A stretch of 64,000 nt of DNA from Vicia villosa. Its lineage: Eukaryota; Streptophyta; Magnoliopsida; Fabales; Fabaceae. The notes beneath the pieces are model-generated. The model saw nothing but the letters and a program-made list of their open reading frames with translations. It did no database searches and was not told where the DNA came from. How positions within the stretch are numbered: position 1 is the first letter of the stretch; every line of letters starts with the position of its first letter. Position numbers and translations under genes: made by a program. The stretch covers positions 50,671,133 to 50,735,132 of the forward strand of contig NC_081183.1 in NCBI RefSeq assembly GCF_029867415.1, in the 5' to 3' direction. This document shows, piece by piece, positions 10,666 to 21,400 of this stretch.

Positions 10666-13600
10666 ATTTTCTGACCCTTTTTTTGTCCCGGATTTCTATG
10701 TCAAATTCTTGTAAAAGAAGGACCCAACGAATGAGTCTTTGCTTCGAATCCAGTTTGGTGAGCAGATATTTTATGGCCGCATGGTCTGTGTAAATCACCA
10801 CTTTTGACCCAATGAGATAGGATCTGAATTTTTCAAGAGCATACACTATAGCTAAAAATTCTTTTTCGGTGGTAGCATAATTGACTTGAGCGTCGTTTAG
10901 CACCTTGCTTGCATAGTGTATGACATGAAAAACTTTTCCTTTCCTCTGGCCTAGTACCGCACCTATGGCATAATCGCTAGCATCACACATGAGTTCAAAA
11001 TGGTTTTTCCAATCGGGTGCTACGATCACAGGTGCGGTGGCTAGCCGTTCTTTTAGGTCATTGAAAGCTTGAACACAAGATTCATCAAAATTAAAATGCG
11101 TACATTGGTTGAGTAAATTACTCAAGGGCTTGGCGATCTTTGAAAAGTCTTTAACAAACCTTCTGTAGAATCCTGCATGACCTAAGAAACTTCGTACTCC
11201 TTTGACATTTATTGGAGGTGGGAGCTTTGAAATTACCTTCACCTTGGCTTGGTCTACTTCAAGTCCTCGTGAAGATACTTTGTGTCCGAGTACAATTCCT
11301 TCCGTTACCATAAAATGGCATTTCTCCCAATTTAGGATCAAATTGGTCTCAATACACCTTTCAAGTGCCACATCCAGATTATTCAAACATGCATCAAAAG
11401 TCTTTCCGAATACCGAAAAGTCATCCATGAATACTTCAATACTTTTTTCAATAAGGTCGGAGAATATGGCTTGCATACACCTTTGAAAAGTTGCTGGGGC
11501 ATTGCATAGTCCAAATGGCATCCTCCTATATGCGAAAATTCCAAATGGACATGTAAATGCTGTCTTCTCATGATCCTCTGAGTTGACTACGATTTGATTG
11601 TATCCGGAATATCCATCCAGAAAGCAATAATAATTCTGCCCCGATAATCTCTCAAGCATTTGATCCATGAATGGTAATGGAAAGTGGTATTTTCTCGTTG
11701 CTTTGTTGAGTCTCCGGTAATCTATGCACATGCGCCACCCGGTCACAGTTCTAGTTGGTATGAGTTCATTTTTGTCATTACGGATTACCGTCATGCCTCC
11801 CTTCTTTGGAACAACTTGTACCGGACTTACCCATGCACTATCAGAAATTGGGTAAATCATTCCTGCTTCTAGGAGTTTGATCACCTCTTTCCTTACTACC
11901 TCTTTCATTGTTGGATTTAGTCTTCTTTGTGGTTGGGCCACTGGTTTGAAGTCTTCTTCTAACATAATCTTGTGCATGCAATATGCGGGGCTGATACCTT
12001 TCAAATCTGCCAATACCCATCCGATTGCTGCTTTATTCTTTTGAAGGATTTGTATGAGTCTTGCCTCTTCTGTAGCATTTAACTTTGAGCTAATAACGAC
12101 CGGTTTATTTCCCTCTTCATCTAAAAAGACATACTTCAAATGAGTTGGGAGCAATTTTAATTCTAGCTTCGACTCTTTCACTTCTTTTTTCAGCTCCAAA
12201 TCCTCCACTTTGTCTTCTTTGTTGGATGTGTTGCCACCTTTCTCTAATTCTTTTAGAAACAACTCAATTTCTTTTTCTTCTTCTTGAGTGAGAACATTAA
12301 ATGAATCAACAAGAGATCTCTCTAAAGGGTTAGAAAGATGAATTTGGCTCGCCACTTCCTCGACACTTGCTTCAGTTACATCCATGCGAAAGCAATCATT
12401 CTTGTCTTTGGGTTGTTTCATGGCATCAAAAAGATTAAAACATACCTCTTCATCTTGGACTCTCAGCTTCATTATCCCATCATCGATGTCGATCATCATC
12501 CGGGCTGTTTTCATGAATGGTCTTCCAAGGATGATAGGTGAATCTTTATCTTCTTCCATATCAATCACCACAAAATCCACCGGAAACAGAAATTTGTCAA
12601 CTTTCACTAACATGTCTTGTGCAATTCCATACGGGAGAGTGGTAGATTTATCTGCTAGTTGCAAAGTCATTCTTGTTGCCTTCATTTCAATATTTCCCAG
12701 CCGCTTTACTATTGATAAAGGGATTAAATTTATGCTTGATCCGAGATCAATCAATCCATTCCCAATATTTTGATTTCCTATTGTAACCGGCAATGTGACT
12801 CTTCCGGGGTCTCTCGCCTTTTGGGGGAGGCGTGATATTATAGCACTACATTGTGCATCAAGTATAATAACCTCTTCTTCTTCCGGTCTTTTCTTCTTTG
12901 TCAAGATATCTTTCATAAATTTCGCATATTTTGGCATTTGAGCAATAGCTTCAGAGAATGGAATATTAATTTTTAGTTGCTTAAAAATTTCCATAAACCT
13001 GGCATATTGTCTAGCGTTGTCTTTCTTTGATGGAGCATGGGGATATGGCAAATGTTGACTTGGAATCGTGTTGTTCGCCATCTTATCTTTAGCACTCCTT
13101 CTTTTTAATTTCTCCTTCTTGACTTCTTTATTCACATCCTCTTCTTCAGCCCCATTGCTAATAATTTCATATTCTTCGTCTTCTCCATCATGTTTTTCAT
13201 CTTCCTTGTCTTTATCATCCTCCACCTCATTCGTTTCCTTTTCATCCTTACCACCTTTCTGTCCAGTCCTTGTTACCACCGCTTTGCAATGCTCCTTTGG
13301 GTTCTCCTGGGTGTTGGCCGAGAAAGTTGCATTTGATTGATTATTTGCAATCTGCTTAGCAAGTTGCCCCACTTGAGTTTCTAAATTTTTTATTGCAGCT
13401 TCCTGGTTCTTCTGATTTGTCATTGACATTAGCATGAATTGATTCATGGTCTCTTCTAACTTAGATTGTCCTCCTTGTTGTGGTGGTGGTTGAGTGTAAG
13501 GTTGGAAGGTTTGTTGTTGATACCCTTGATTTGGTGGCCTTTGTTGGTACCCTTGGTTGTTATTCCTTGGTGGATAACCTTGTTGGTATGGATAGTTTTG

Positions 13601-14785
13601 ATATTGATTCTGCCTTTGTCCTTGGTTGTTGTTCATGTAATTCACTTCTTCTTCTAGAACTGGTGGACAGAATCCTGTTTGATGATCTCCCTTGCACAAT
13701 TCGCACTTAGCAACTTGATAAGAATTAGATACCCCGTTCAGCTCCTTGATTTGTTGTGGTAATTTAGACATTTGTTGTGTCAAAAGTTCCACTTGTGATG
13801 TTAGAAGCTTATTTTGGGCCAGCAGGGCATCACTGTTGTTCAATTCTAATACTCCGGGTTTCTTGTCTCTGACAGTTCGATCATGGTTACCCTGACGATC
13901 ATTCAGAGCCATTCGCTCTATTATCTGAGTAGCTTCAGCAGGTGTCTTGGACATGAGTGAACCACCAGCTGTGGCATCCAAGAGTGTCTTGTTTGTAGTT
14001 GTGAGACCGTTACGGAACATGTGGATTTGATCAACTTCTGTAAAACCGTGTCCTTTGCACTTTCTCAACATAGCTTTATACCTTTCCCATGCTTCATTCA
14101 ATGATTCATTACTGCCTTGAGAAAATACTGCTATTGCTGTTTTTGCTTCAAAGAATCGGTTTTGAGAGTAATACCTTTCCAGAAATTTTTCTTCTAAGAT
14201 GTTCCAATTAGTCATCACTATTTCGGGTTGATCCAGATACCAATCTTTCGCCTTAGATAGCAAAGAGTGTGGGAACAACCTCTTGAACAATGCTTCTTCA
14301 TCAGCTTGAGCTACACCAGTTGTACATGCTAACTCATAGAATCTAGTAAGATGTGTATATGGGTCTTCGTGGTCCAATCCGGCGAAAGGACTTGCACATA
14401 TCAACTGGATGATACCGGTCTTCAATTCTGAAGTCCGCCCGTTGGCGGCAGTTCTAGCGAACTGAGGGTTGAGTCTTGGACTATTTGCACATGGTCCAGG
14501 AGCAGCCATGTTGACAACAGTTGGTTGTACAGTGCCTTCCTGTTCTTCTTCCGCAAATAGTTCGTGAAAGAAAAATCCTTCTTGCGACTCGTCAATGGTT
14601 TCAAGTTGTTGTGACGATGTCGCGGTTGCGTTGTCTCTTGCTTTTGCTATGTTTGCTCTTCTTCGTGCTTTGCTGTTTAGCCTCCTAGCGGTCCTTTCGA
14701 TCTCGGGATCAAAAAGAAGTTGATCACTGGGAACTTTATTGCGCATACACGATCTTCTGCAAAAACTAGCAAACACGTGAAACAA
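10607..14785 (-). CDS. Athila A gag-protease-reverse transcriptase-RNase H polyprotein
   Basis: This ORF of 1392 codons starts about 70 bp inside the PBS. In order it has an Athila-type gag (residues about 80-330, with WYLDQPEIVMTNW and ILEEKFLERYY), a Cys-His knuckle (CELCKGDHQTGFC), a Q/N/Y/P-rich linker, an acidic K/E-rich segment, and an aspartic protease with LIDLGSS (about residue 678). The RT catalytic motif FMDD is near residue 1117, followed by RNase H (CDASDYAIGAVLGQ, TDHAAIKYL). FMDD rather than YxDD is usual in Athila. It encodes the capsid and the cDNA-synthesis enzymes of the element. The ORF is intact to the RNase H end, then loses frame before integrase. Confidence 0.92.
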   Translation of the reverse strand: MFHVFASFCRRSCMRNKVPSDQLLFDPEIERTARRLNSKARRRANIAKARDNATATSSQQLETIDESQEGFFFHELFAEEEQEGTVQPTVVNMAAPGPCANSPRLNPQFARTAANGRTSELKTGIIQLICASPFAGLDHEDPYTHLTRFYELACTTGVAQADEEALFKRLFPHSLLSKAKDWYLDQPEIVMTNWNILEEKFLERYYSQNRFFEAKTAIAVFSQGSNESLNEAWERYKAMLRKCKGHGFTEVDQIHMFRNGLTTTNKTLLDATAGGSLMSKTPAEATQIIERMALNDRQGNHDRTVRDKKPGVLELNNSDALLAQNKLLTSQVELLTQQMSKLPQQIKELNGVSNSYQVAKCELCKGDHQTGFCPPVLEEEVNYMNNNQGQRQNQYQNYPYQQGYPPRNNNQGYQQRPPNQGYQQQTFQPYTQPPPQQGGQSKLEETMNQFMLMSMTNQKNQEAAIKNLETQVGQLAKQIANNQSNATFSANTQENPKEHCKAVVTRTGQKGGKDEKETNEVEDDKDKEDEKHDGEDEEYEIISNGAEEEDVNKEVKKEKLKRRSAKDKMANNTIPSQHLPYPHAPSKKDNARQYARFMEIFKQLKINIPFSEAIAQMPKYAKFMKDILTKKKRPEEEEVIILDAQCSAIISRLPQKARDPGRVTLPVTIGNQNIGNGLIDLGSSINLIPLSIVKRLGNIEMKATRMTLQLADKSTTLPYGIAQDMLVKVDKFLFPVDFVVIDMEEDKDSPIILGRPFMKTARMMIDIDDGIMKLRVQDEEVCFNLFDAMKQPKDKNDCFRMDVTEASVEEVASQIHLSNPLERSLVDSFNVLTQEEEKEIELFLKELEKGGNTSNKEDKVEDLELKKEVKESKLELKLLPTHLKYVFLDEEGNKPVVISSKLNATEEARLIQILQKNKAAIGWVLADLKGISPAYCMHKIMLEEDFKPVAQPQRRLNPTMKEVVRKEVIKLLEAGMIYPISDSAWVSPVQVVPKKGGMTVIRNDKNELIPTRTVTGWRMCIDYRRLNKATRKYHFPLPFMDQMLERLSGQNYYCFLDGYSGYNQIVVNSEDHEKTAFTCPFGIFAYRRMPFGLCNAPATFQRCMQAIFSDLIEKSIEVFMDDFSVFGKTFDACLNNLDVALERCIETNLILNWEKCHFMVTEGIVLGHKVSSRGLEVDQAKVKVISKLPPPINVKGVRSFLGHAGFYRRFVKDFSKIAKPLSNLLNQCTHFNFDESCVQAFNDLKERLATAPVIVAPDWKNHFELMCDASDYAIGAVLGQRKGKVFHVIHYASKVLNDAQVNYATTEKEFLAIVYALEKFRSYLIGSKVVIYTDHAAIKYLLTKLDSKQRLIRWVLLLQEFDIEIRDKKRVRKCGGRSFIPFGQCKCHQPRS

Positions 14786-14854
14786 CCAAATCGAGAAAAT
14801 AAAAATTAAAACTCAAAATAAGAACTATTGCAATGCGTGCAATATTGACACCAA

Positions 14855-14872
14855 TCCCCGGCAACGGCGCCA
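14855..14872 (-). other. Athila A primer binding site (tRNA-Asp type)
   Basis: The - strand reads TGGCGCCGTTGCCGGGGA, three bases inside the 5' LTR. It is identical to the PBS of Athila B. Complementarity to tRNA-Asp is the known Athila condition. Confidence 0.9.
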
Positions 14873-14875
14873 ATT

Positions 14876-16047
14876 TGTTGAAAGTATTTGTGGGTAAATA
14901 TTTTCGGTAATATATCGTATCCACAGGGATTGGTTAATATCACTGCCGTTCTATAGTTGTTTATTTTGAGTGAGAAAAAGGTAATTGGATTTGTTTTATG
15001 ACTCTAATATTGTCAAATCTAAATAATAATAAGAATGCAAATAATGAGAATTTGTTAACGATTAAGGAAATATGTTGAGCTTTTAGGGTTCATCAACCTA
15101 TTCCTATACAACTTATGGATTAATTCACAATTGAACAATCATTTGAACTATTATCTTCACTTATCCTCAAATATGATTCCATGTCTGCAAACCAAATTAG
15201 ACAACTTTTACCGGTATGAGATTCGATCTCTCCAAATATCAATAACGATAATAGTAATTAGGAACGATAATTATGAAAACCCAATCACAATTCCATCTCT
15301 GCAAATTGCAATTGAATCAATATAGTAACCTAGGGCAAAAGTAAAAGTCCTCTCTTTCGATCAAGGATTCAACAATGATGTAAATTAAAAGCAAGGTTTC
15401 TTATTGATAATAAAATTCAAACAATTGTTCATAGGAAAGAATCAATGGTATTGTATATTCATAGGTTAACTACTACCTTAAACTCAACAAGAGGAATTTA
15501 GCTCTCCATAGACATGAAGAACACACAAGAATTAATGGAGGGATTCATCTTCATCAATGGAATGTCTTCGATTGGTGAAGAATTGGCCTTCAATTATTGT
15601 TCTTGACTGCAAACTCAGAATGCTCTCCTAATTTCGCTCACAAAAGATCTCCCCTTCACTTGGAAGCTAGGGCTTCTATTTATAAGTTTTGGGCTTTTAA
15701 CGCCGAGGCCGCGGCGCGGTAACGGAGGTGCGCGGCGCGATCAGAAACAGAGACTTTGGCGCGGCGCTGGCTAGAACTCCCGCGGCGCGGCTTTATCAAA
15801 CTTCATCTTTTTGCTTTGCCTTTGAGACTTCCAGCTTCCTTTCCTCTTCTTGTTTTCCTAAAGCTTCAGTTCAGCTCTAAACCTGCATAAATAACACCCA
15901 CAAGTGATTCGATTTGCTTTACACATGAACTGAACCTTTTCAATTCAATTCTCACTAAAAACCTATGGATCTATCACAATTTGCATTAGTTTAGAGACTA
16001 AATCACTTAGATTAACACATGAATTTACCATTAATTTACTCCTAACA
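14876..16047 (-). repeat. Athila A 5' LTR
   Basis: A 1172-bp LTR matching 4570-5741 with about six transitions. The CGCG array lies at 15708-15791 and the minus-strand TATA box at 15676-15685. Confidence 0.95.
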
Positions 16048-16052
16048 AATAT

Positions 16053-16390
16053 CCGAAAGAAAAATGTAGACTCTGACGTATCAGTAGAACATGTTGTGCA
16101 GGTGATTAACTAGAACTATCCCATGTTTGGTTCTCTGACCTCATGCTCGTGACGCCGGACCTTTGAACCTATGTGTACCGTGTTTGAATTACCATGTTTG
16201 TATTACCATGTTTGCAGTACCATGTTTGCGTTACCATGTTTGCATCACCGTGTTTGCTTTACCATGTTTGAATATGTGACATTCATGCATTCATGCATTC
16301 AAAAAAAACCCATCTTTTTCCAAAAAAAAAAAACATGATTTTTCCAAAAAATTTAGAGAATTTTCTTTGCAAACATTTTAGGATTAAGTT
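16053..16390 (+). other. Ogre leader resumed, with 14-bp tandem repeats before ORF1
   Basis: Ogre leader continues after the TSD copy. A tandem repeat of about seven 14-bp units (ACCATGTTTGNNTT type) spans 16177-16274. It is followed by an ATTCATGC repeat and A-rich sequence up to the ORF1 ATG at 16391. Most units carry an ATG, so the leader would have many upstream AUGs. Confidence 0.75.
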
Positions 16391-16466
16391 ATGGAAGGGG
16401 TAAAAAGGCATACCAAAAAGTACAGTTTCAAGGCGCCTGATGTGGGAAAACTAATAGAGTTAGCAT
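16391..16466 (+). pseudogene. Ogre ORF1, first 25 codons (split by copia insertion)
   Basis: The ATG at 16391 opens a frame that runs into the copia TSD (AGCAT, 16462-16466). It continues in the same phase at 37309 once the insertion is set aside. The remainder is described at 37309-38768. Confidence 0.75.
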
Positions 16467-16931
16467 TGTAGATGTTGTTGATTGGCTGTAATTTTTGGTA
16501 AAACTCATTGTGATATTATCATGTCAAAACTGATGTCATGACATGCATTCTACGGTAGTGAAGTCTTTATTTGTGCAGGCCTTTTCCTGATGTCAAGGCC
16601 GATGTCATGACATCCGTAGCTGTTACATCTTATTCTGTTACTAATTCTGTTTGTGTGATCTGTTAAGATCCTATGCGCCTTACTTGGAAATATTGGACTG
16701 CGCCTTACTTGGAAATATTAGATTATGATCTGGTTGTTCTTTTCAAGGACGTCTTTAATTGCTCTTATTTTGGTTCCTTGATTTGTGGAAATTAGTTTAA
16801 TTAGGTTAAAGACTATTTTGGATCCAAGGCCCAGCTGCTGCGTTTTGCAGGCTATATATATTATGAAGAAGCTGCAGCCCGTGTACAGTTTTTGAAGAGA
16901 AGTTTTAAGAGGTTTTCGTTATTAGGGTTTT
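16467..16931 (+). repeat. Copia 5' LTR, first part
   Basis: Matches 36328 onward of the right LTR. It ends in GTTTT (16927-16931), the left target-site duplicate of Athila B. A GGCTATATATATTATGAAG string near 16850 is the best TATA candidate. Confidence 0.93.
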
Positions 16932-17192
16932 TGATCAGTCACCATTTTTGTTAGTATTTCACCATTTAAAAAGTAAGAATTCAGGTAAACTGTTTGATTT
17001 AACACGCGGTTTTAAGTTATCTTTGTTCTTTTCAGTAAAAAGTATTTTACTTAAGGCAATCTCTTTCTGGTTTCTTTTTACGCTCTTTTTGGTATAATTA
17101 GTGGTTTCAGGTTTATGAGCATGGATGTCCAAGATTAGGAGCACAAAAGCTGGGACAAGCAAGAAAGGAAGAAAATCCAAGTCAAGGCAGCC

Positions 17193-17413
17193 CATACGCG
17201 TATGGACCTTCTGATACGCGTATAGCTCAATCAGCCACAAGTCCCATACGCGTTCCTTAAAATCCAAGGCAAAAATCAAGTCTGATCATACGCGTATGGG
17301 AATTGTCATACGCGTATGCCCCCTAGCCTATACGCGTCTCATACGCGTTTTGTTGAAATCATGTGAAAAATTGACTCTGCCCATACGCGTATAGGGAGTA
17401 TCATACGCGTATG
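17193..17413 (+). promoter_or_regulatory. ACGCGT palindrome array upstream of the Athila B LTR TATA box
   Basis: The 12-bp palindrome CATACGCGTATG or close variants begin at 17193, 17213, 17245 (half), 17287, 17307, 17329 (half), 17340 (half), 17382 and 17402. The last copy ends 28 bp before the TATA box. Every core, ACGCGT, fits the CGCG-box consensus. The 3' LTR has the same array, with one C-to-T change that breaks a single core near 27611. Confidence 0.65.
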
Positions 17414-17441
17414 AGGCCCAAAATGTTGCCCATCTCAGACC

Positions 17442-17449
17442 TATATAAA
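17442..17449 (+). promoter_or_regulatory. Athila B LTR TATA box
   Basis: TATATAAA lies directly downstream of the palindrome array and is repeated in the 3' LTR. It is the likely promoter core of the element. Confidence 0.7.
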
Positions 17450-18314
17450 CCAGTACTGCGAATTTCACCGTGTTGGACGATTTTGGACTGCAAAGACACG
17501 TTCAGAGCGCTGGAGAACTCAGAATTTGGCAAAGGTTTCACATCATTCAAGAGTTTACACAATTGAAGATTGATTCCTCCACAGATTTCGTAATGACAAC
17601 AATTCTTTTCATTGCTTTGTTTTTGATTATGAGTAGCTAAACCCCCTTTTGCTAAAGGGGGTGACCCTGATTCTGAATGTAATGAATTCGTATTTTTCAA
17701 TGCAGTAATTTTGTTATTCATGGTTAAATTGATTTGTTCTTGTTATCGTTCTTAATGCATAAACCGACGGAAAAACGGATTATGAGTTTTTATAAATATT
17801 AAGCTGGGCAGCTATTGTTTATCGACCTGAATAAGAACATGGGATAATAAATATTATCTAGGACTAGAAATATTTTATCTTGACCGGAAAATTCTCGATA
17901 TTGGATGCTTGATCATTACCGTAATTGACTATGGACATAGAAGTTAGGGTTTGTGTTCAAAGATCTTCTGACTAAGGATTTAGGCTTAGATGCTCTAGAG
18001 AACCGGTAATCAATTGCTGTGAAGTATATTATTGCATTGAGAAGTCGAAATTATTGCAGGCAGAATCATTCACCTACCTTTAGCATACTGCTCATATCTG
18101 TTATTCGTTTAACTAATTTATTCGCTATTTCTCAATTGCATATTTTAATCGTTTTCTTATAAACCAAACCATTTACCAGTGACCTTTTGTTTAATTGAAA
18201 TCATATTCAAACTCTATATCCTCAAGCAGTCCTTGAGATCGACATTCGGAGAAAACTCCTTTTATCACTACAATAGGCAAAAATAGTACACTTGCTATTT
18301 TCCTATCAAGTTTT

Positions 18315-18332
18315 TGGCGCCGTTGCCGGGGA
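18315..18332 (+). other. Athila B primer binding site (tRNA-Asp type)
   Basis: TGGCGCCGTTGCCGGGGA lies six bases after the LTR end, identical to that of Athila A. Confidence 0.92.
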
Positions 18333-18454
18333 CTGCCAAAGATAATAGAGTTAACAGAATTATTTCAATTAAAATTTTGTTGCTCCGCAACTAAAATTTT
18401 ATTATTATAGTTACTTTTGTACTTTTATCATACTAACTGCTGTCTAATCTGTTT

Positions 18455-21400
18455 ATGCGAGGTAAGGCCTCAGCTGATTTTCATTTTGACGCAGAACCCG
18501 AAAGATCTCTGCGTGCTAGACTTCGACAAGCTAAACGAGAAAGACTGGCAGAAGTAGAAAGAGAGGAAGAAATCATTGTTCACTCCGAACATTCAGATTC
18601 TGAGTCAGACACAGGTTCACAACCAGAAGTACATATCATGGCTGACTTACCTCCTCCGGAAAGACTTTTGGGAGATTATGGCAGAGAAAATAATCCAGCA
18701 GTGAGATTGACAATAGTCAATCAACCGGTAAATGTTGCTCACTTCCAGTTGCACCCGTCAACAATTCGTCAGCTGGAAAGTAAACCGTTTTCAAGAAAAG
18801 TCAATGAAGATGCCAACAAGCACCTACAAAAGTTCCTGACAATGACCACATCATTAAAAATTGAGGGACATTCAGAAGAAGCAAAACGGTTGGTTATGTT
18901 TCCTTTCACCTTATCTGAGGACGCCGAAGAATGGTTTTATTCCCTACCTGCAGGAAGTATTACTACTTGGCAACAAATGGAAACAGCATTTCTGAATGAG
19001 TATTTTCCAGCTTCTGTGTATATCCGTAAGAGGTATGACATTCTAAATTTTAAACAGAAGGATGGAGATTCACTGGGAGATGCGTACAAAAGGTTTAAGA
19101 GGTGTTTAGTTGCATGTCCCACTCATAATCTGGACGCAACTGAACAAATGCAAAACTTTGTGAATGGGTTGAAATTGAAGACAAAGCAACTTATTGATAC
19201 AGCTGCCGGTGGCTTAACTAATTTCACAACAGCCACTGGTATTAAGAAGATTATTGAGGCTATTGCTGCTAACGAGCATTTGGAGCTCTATGATCGTACT
19301 GTGAGCCAACCTGAAGGAAAAATTGATTTAAAACTGGCAAATCAGGTTGTGAACATGGAAGATCAAATTGAAGCTGAAGTGGAAAGAAGATTGAAAGGTA
19401 TGAACTTAGGTACTCAAACGGTAGCTCAAGTTCAACCTGCTCAAGCGATGGTTTGTGAAATCTGTGCTGGACCACACTTTGCCATTCATTGTATTGCTAC
19501 TGCAGAACAAGTGGAGGCTATAAAGTTCTTGAGGCAAAATAACCCCTACTCCAACACTTATAATCCAGGGTGGAAGAATCATCCTAATTTTTCGTGGAAG
19601 GATCAACAGGGTAATGTCCAAAAGCAAGTTCCTCAACAACAACAGTACATGCCTCAACAACAACCACCTTACCAGCAACAATATCACCCACCTCAGCAAT
19701 CCTATCAGCAACAAGGGCCGAAGAAAGCAGATTGGGAGATTGCCATTGAAAAAATGGCAGTGCAGAATGTTAAATTCCAGGAAGAGACAAGAGACAACCA
19801 AAGGAACACTAATGCTTCTATCAAAAATCTTGAACTTCAACTTGGGCAGATAGCACAGCAGATCACGAGTTCTCAAGCACCAGGTGCTATACCAAGTGCA
19901 ACTGTGACAAACCCGAGAGAGCATAATAATGTGAGTGCAGTAACTACAAGAAGTGGAAAAGCAAATGAAGTTCTTGAAAAGAAAGTTGAGGAAGAAGATA
20001 CACTACTTGAAGTGGATTTGGAAATCTTAGAAAATAAAACAACCCCAACGGAAGAAGTCATATTAAAGCCAGCTGTGAAGGAAAAGTCCAATGAGCAAAA
20101 ACCCATAATAAAGCTCCCATTCCCACAAAGGAACAAGAAGCAGAAGCAGGACGAGAAAAATTTTCAGAAGTTTGTAGAAATGTTCAGGAAGTTGGAAATC
20201 AACATCCCATTCTCTGAGGCACTTGAGCAAATGCCTATTTATGCCAAATTCATGAAGGACATCATATCCAAGAAGCGCACCACTGACACTGACTCTGTTA
20301 TACTAACTGAAACTTGTAGTGCTATTTTGCAGGGTATGAAGATTCCAGTTAAAAAACCAGATAGAGGCTCGGTTACTATTCCTTGCACCATTGGAGATAG
20401 ATCTTTTAAAAGGGCTCTGATTGATTTGGGGGCTAGTGTGAGCCTTATGCCTCTGTCCATCTACAGGAAACTCGGGATTGGAAGAGTTCAAGACACCAGA
20501 ATGACACTTCAATTTGCTGATCACTCAGTGAAAAAGCCCTATGGGATTGTTGAAGATGTTCTGGTTAAAGTTGATAAATTTTTTTTTCCTATTGATTTTG
20601 TAATCCTGGAAATGCCAGAAGATGAGGAGATACCCCTGATCTTGGGTAGACCATTTTTAGAGACAGGTAGGTGTATGATAGACATTGAGAATGGTACTAT
20701 GACTCTTAAGGTTTATGATGAGGAGCTGAAAATTAATGTGAGAAGCACTATGAAGCACAAAGAGGATGTAGGTACAAATCACTCAGTGGAAGTGATTAAT
20801 CAGATAGTAGCCGATAACATTCAGAGTAGTTTTCCAGAATCACCTTTAGAAAGAGTTCTGTGTTTGTCAACTGAGGAGATGGAGGAGAGTGATAATGAGA
20901 AGGAAAAAGAAATTCTTGCTCTACTTGATGCACAACCACCTTGGTTGAAATCCAAACCACACCGGTGGGAGGATTTAAGAGGTTCACCAGAAACAGAAGA
21001 TAAAAAGGAAAACAAAACAGGTACAAGTTCTGAGTTAAAACAACTACCTGTTAATCTTAAATATGTTTTCCTAGAATCTGGAGAAAAATGTCCTGCTATT
21101 ATCAATTCTGAGTTAAATGAAAAAGATGAAGAAAAGTTGATACAGGTACTTAAGAAGCATAAGAGTGCTATTGGTTGGACTATCGAGGATATAAAAGGAA
21201 TTAGCCCCACGGTATGCATGCATAAAATACTGATGGAGGATAACCAGAAACCGGTTGTGCAACCTCAAAGGAGGTTAAACCCAACAATGAAAGAAGTAGT
21301 GAGGAAAGAAGTTGTAAAGTTGCTGGATGCAGGATTAATTTATCCTATTTCAGATAGTTCTTGGGTGAGTCCAGTACATGTGGTACCGAAGAAAGGAGGA

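Larger units (their letters stand above)
4570..16047 (-). mobile_element. Athila-type Ty3/gypsy retrotransposon (Athila A), nested in the Ogre leader
   Basis: Two 1172-bp LTRs (4570-5741 and 14876-16047) flank gag-pol and a downstream ORF3, all on the - strand. The element is bounded by a perfect 5-bp target-site duplication, AATAT (4565-4569 and 16048-16052). The LTRs read TGTTGAAAG to CCTAACA on the + strand. By eye they differ at six positions, all transitions, giving about 0.5% divergence. The PBS is tRNA-Asp type and the RT carries FMDD, both typical of Athila. Coding lesions (one pol frameshift, two in ORF3) suggest this copy is not autonomous. Confidence 0.95.
16932..18308 (+). repeat. 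Athila B 5' LTR
   Basis: A 1377-bp LTR. It contains nine complete or partial CATACGCGTATG palindromes (17193-17413) just upstream of TATATAAA (17442-17449). Reading frames of about 106 codons on the - strand recur in both LTRs and are not considered genes. Confidence 0.95.

Noticed and set aside
16959..17721. Two minus-strand reading frames of 106 codons in the Athila B 5' LTR, repeated at 27260-28022
   Set aside because: They lie wholly within the LTR, recur only because the LTR is duplicated, cross the promoter region, and have no recognisable domain.
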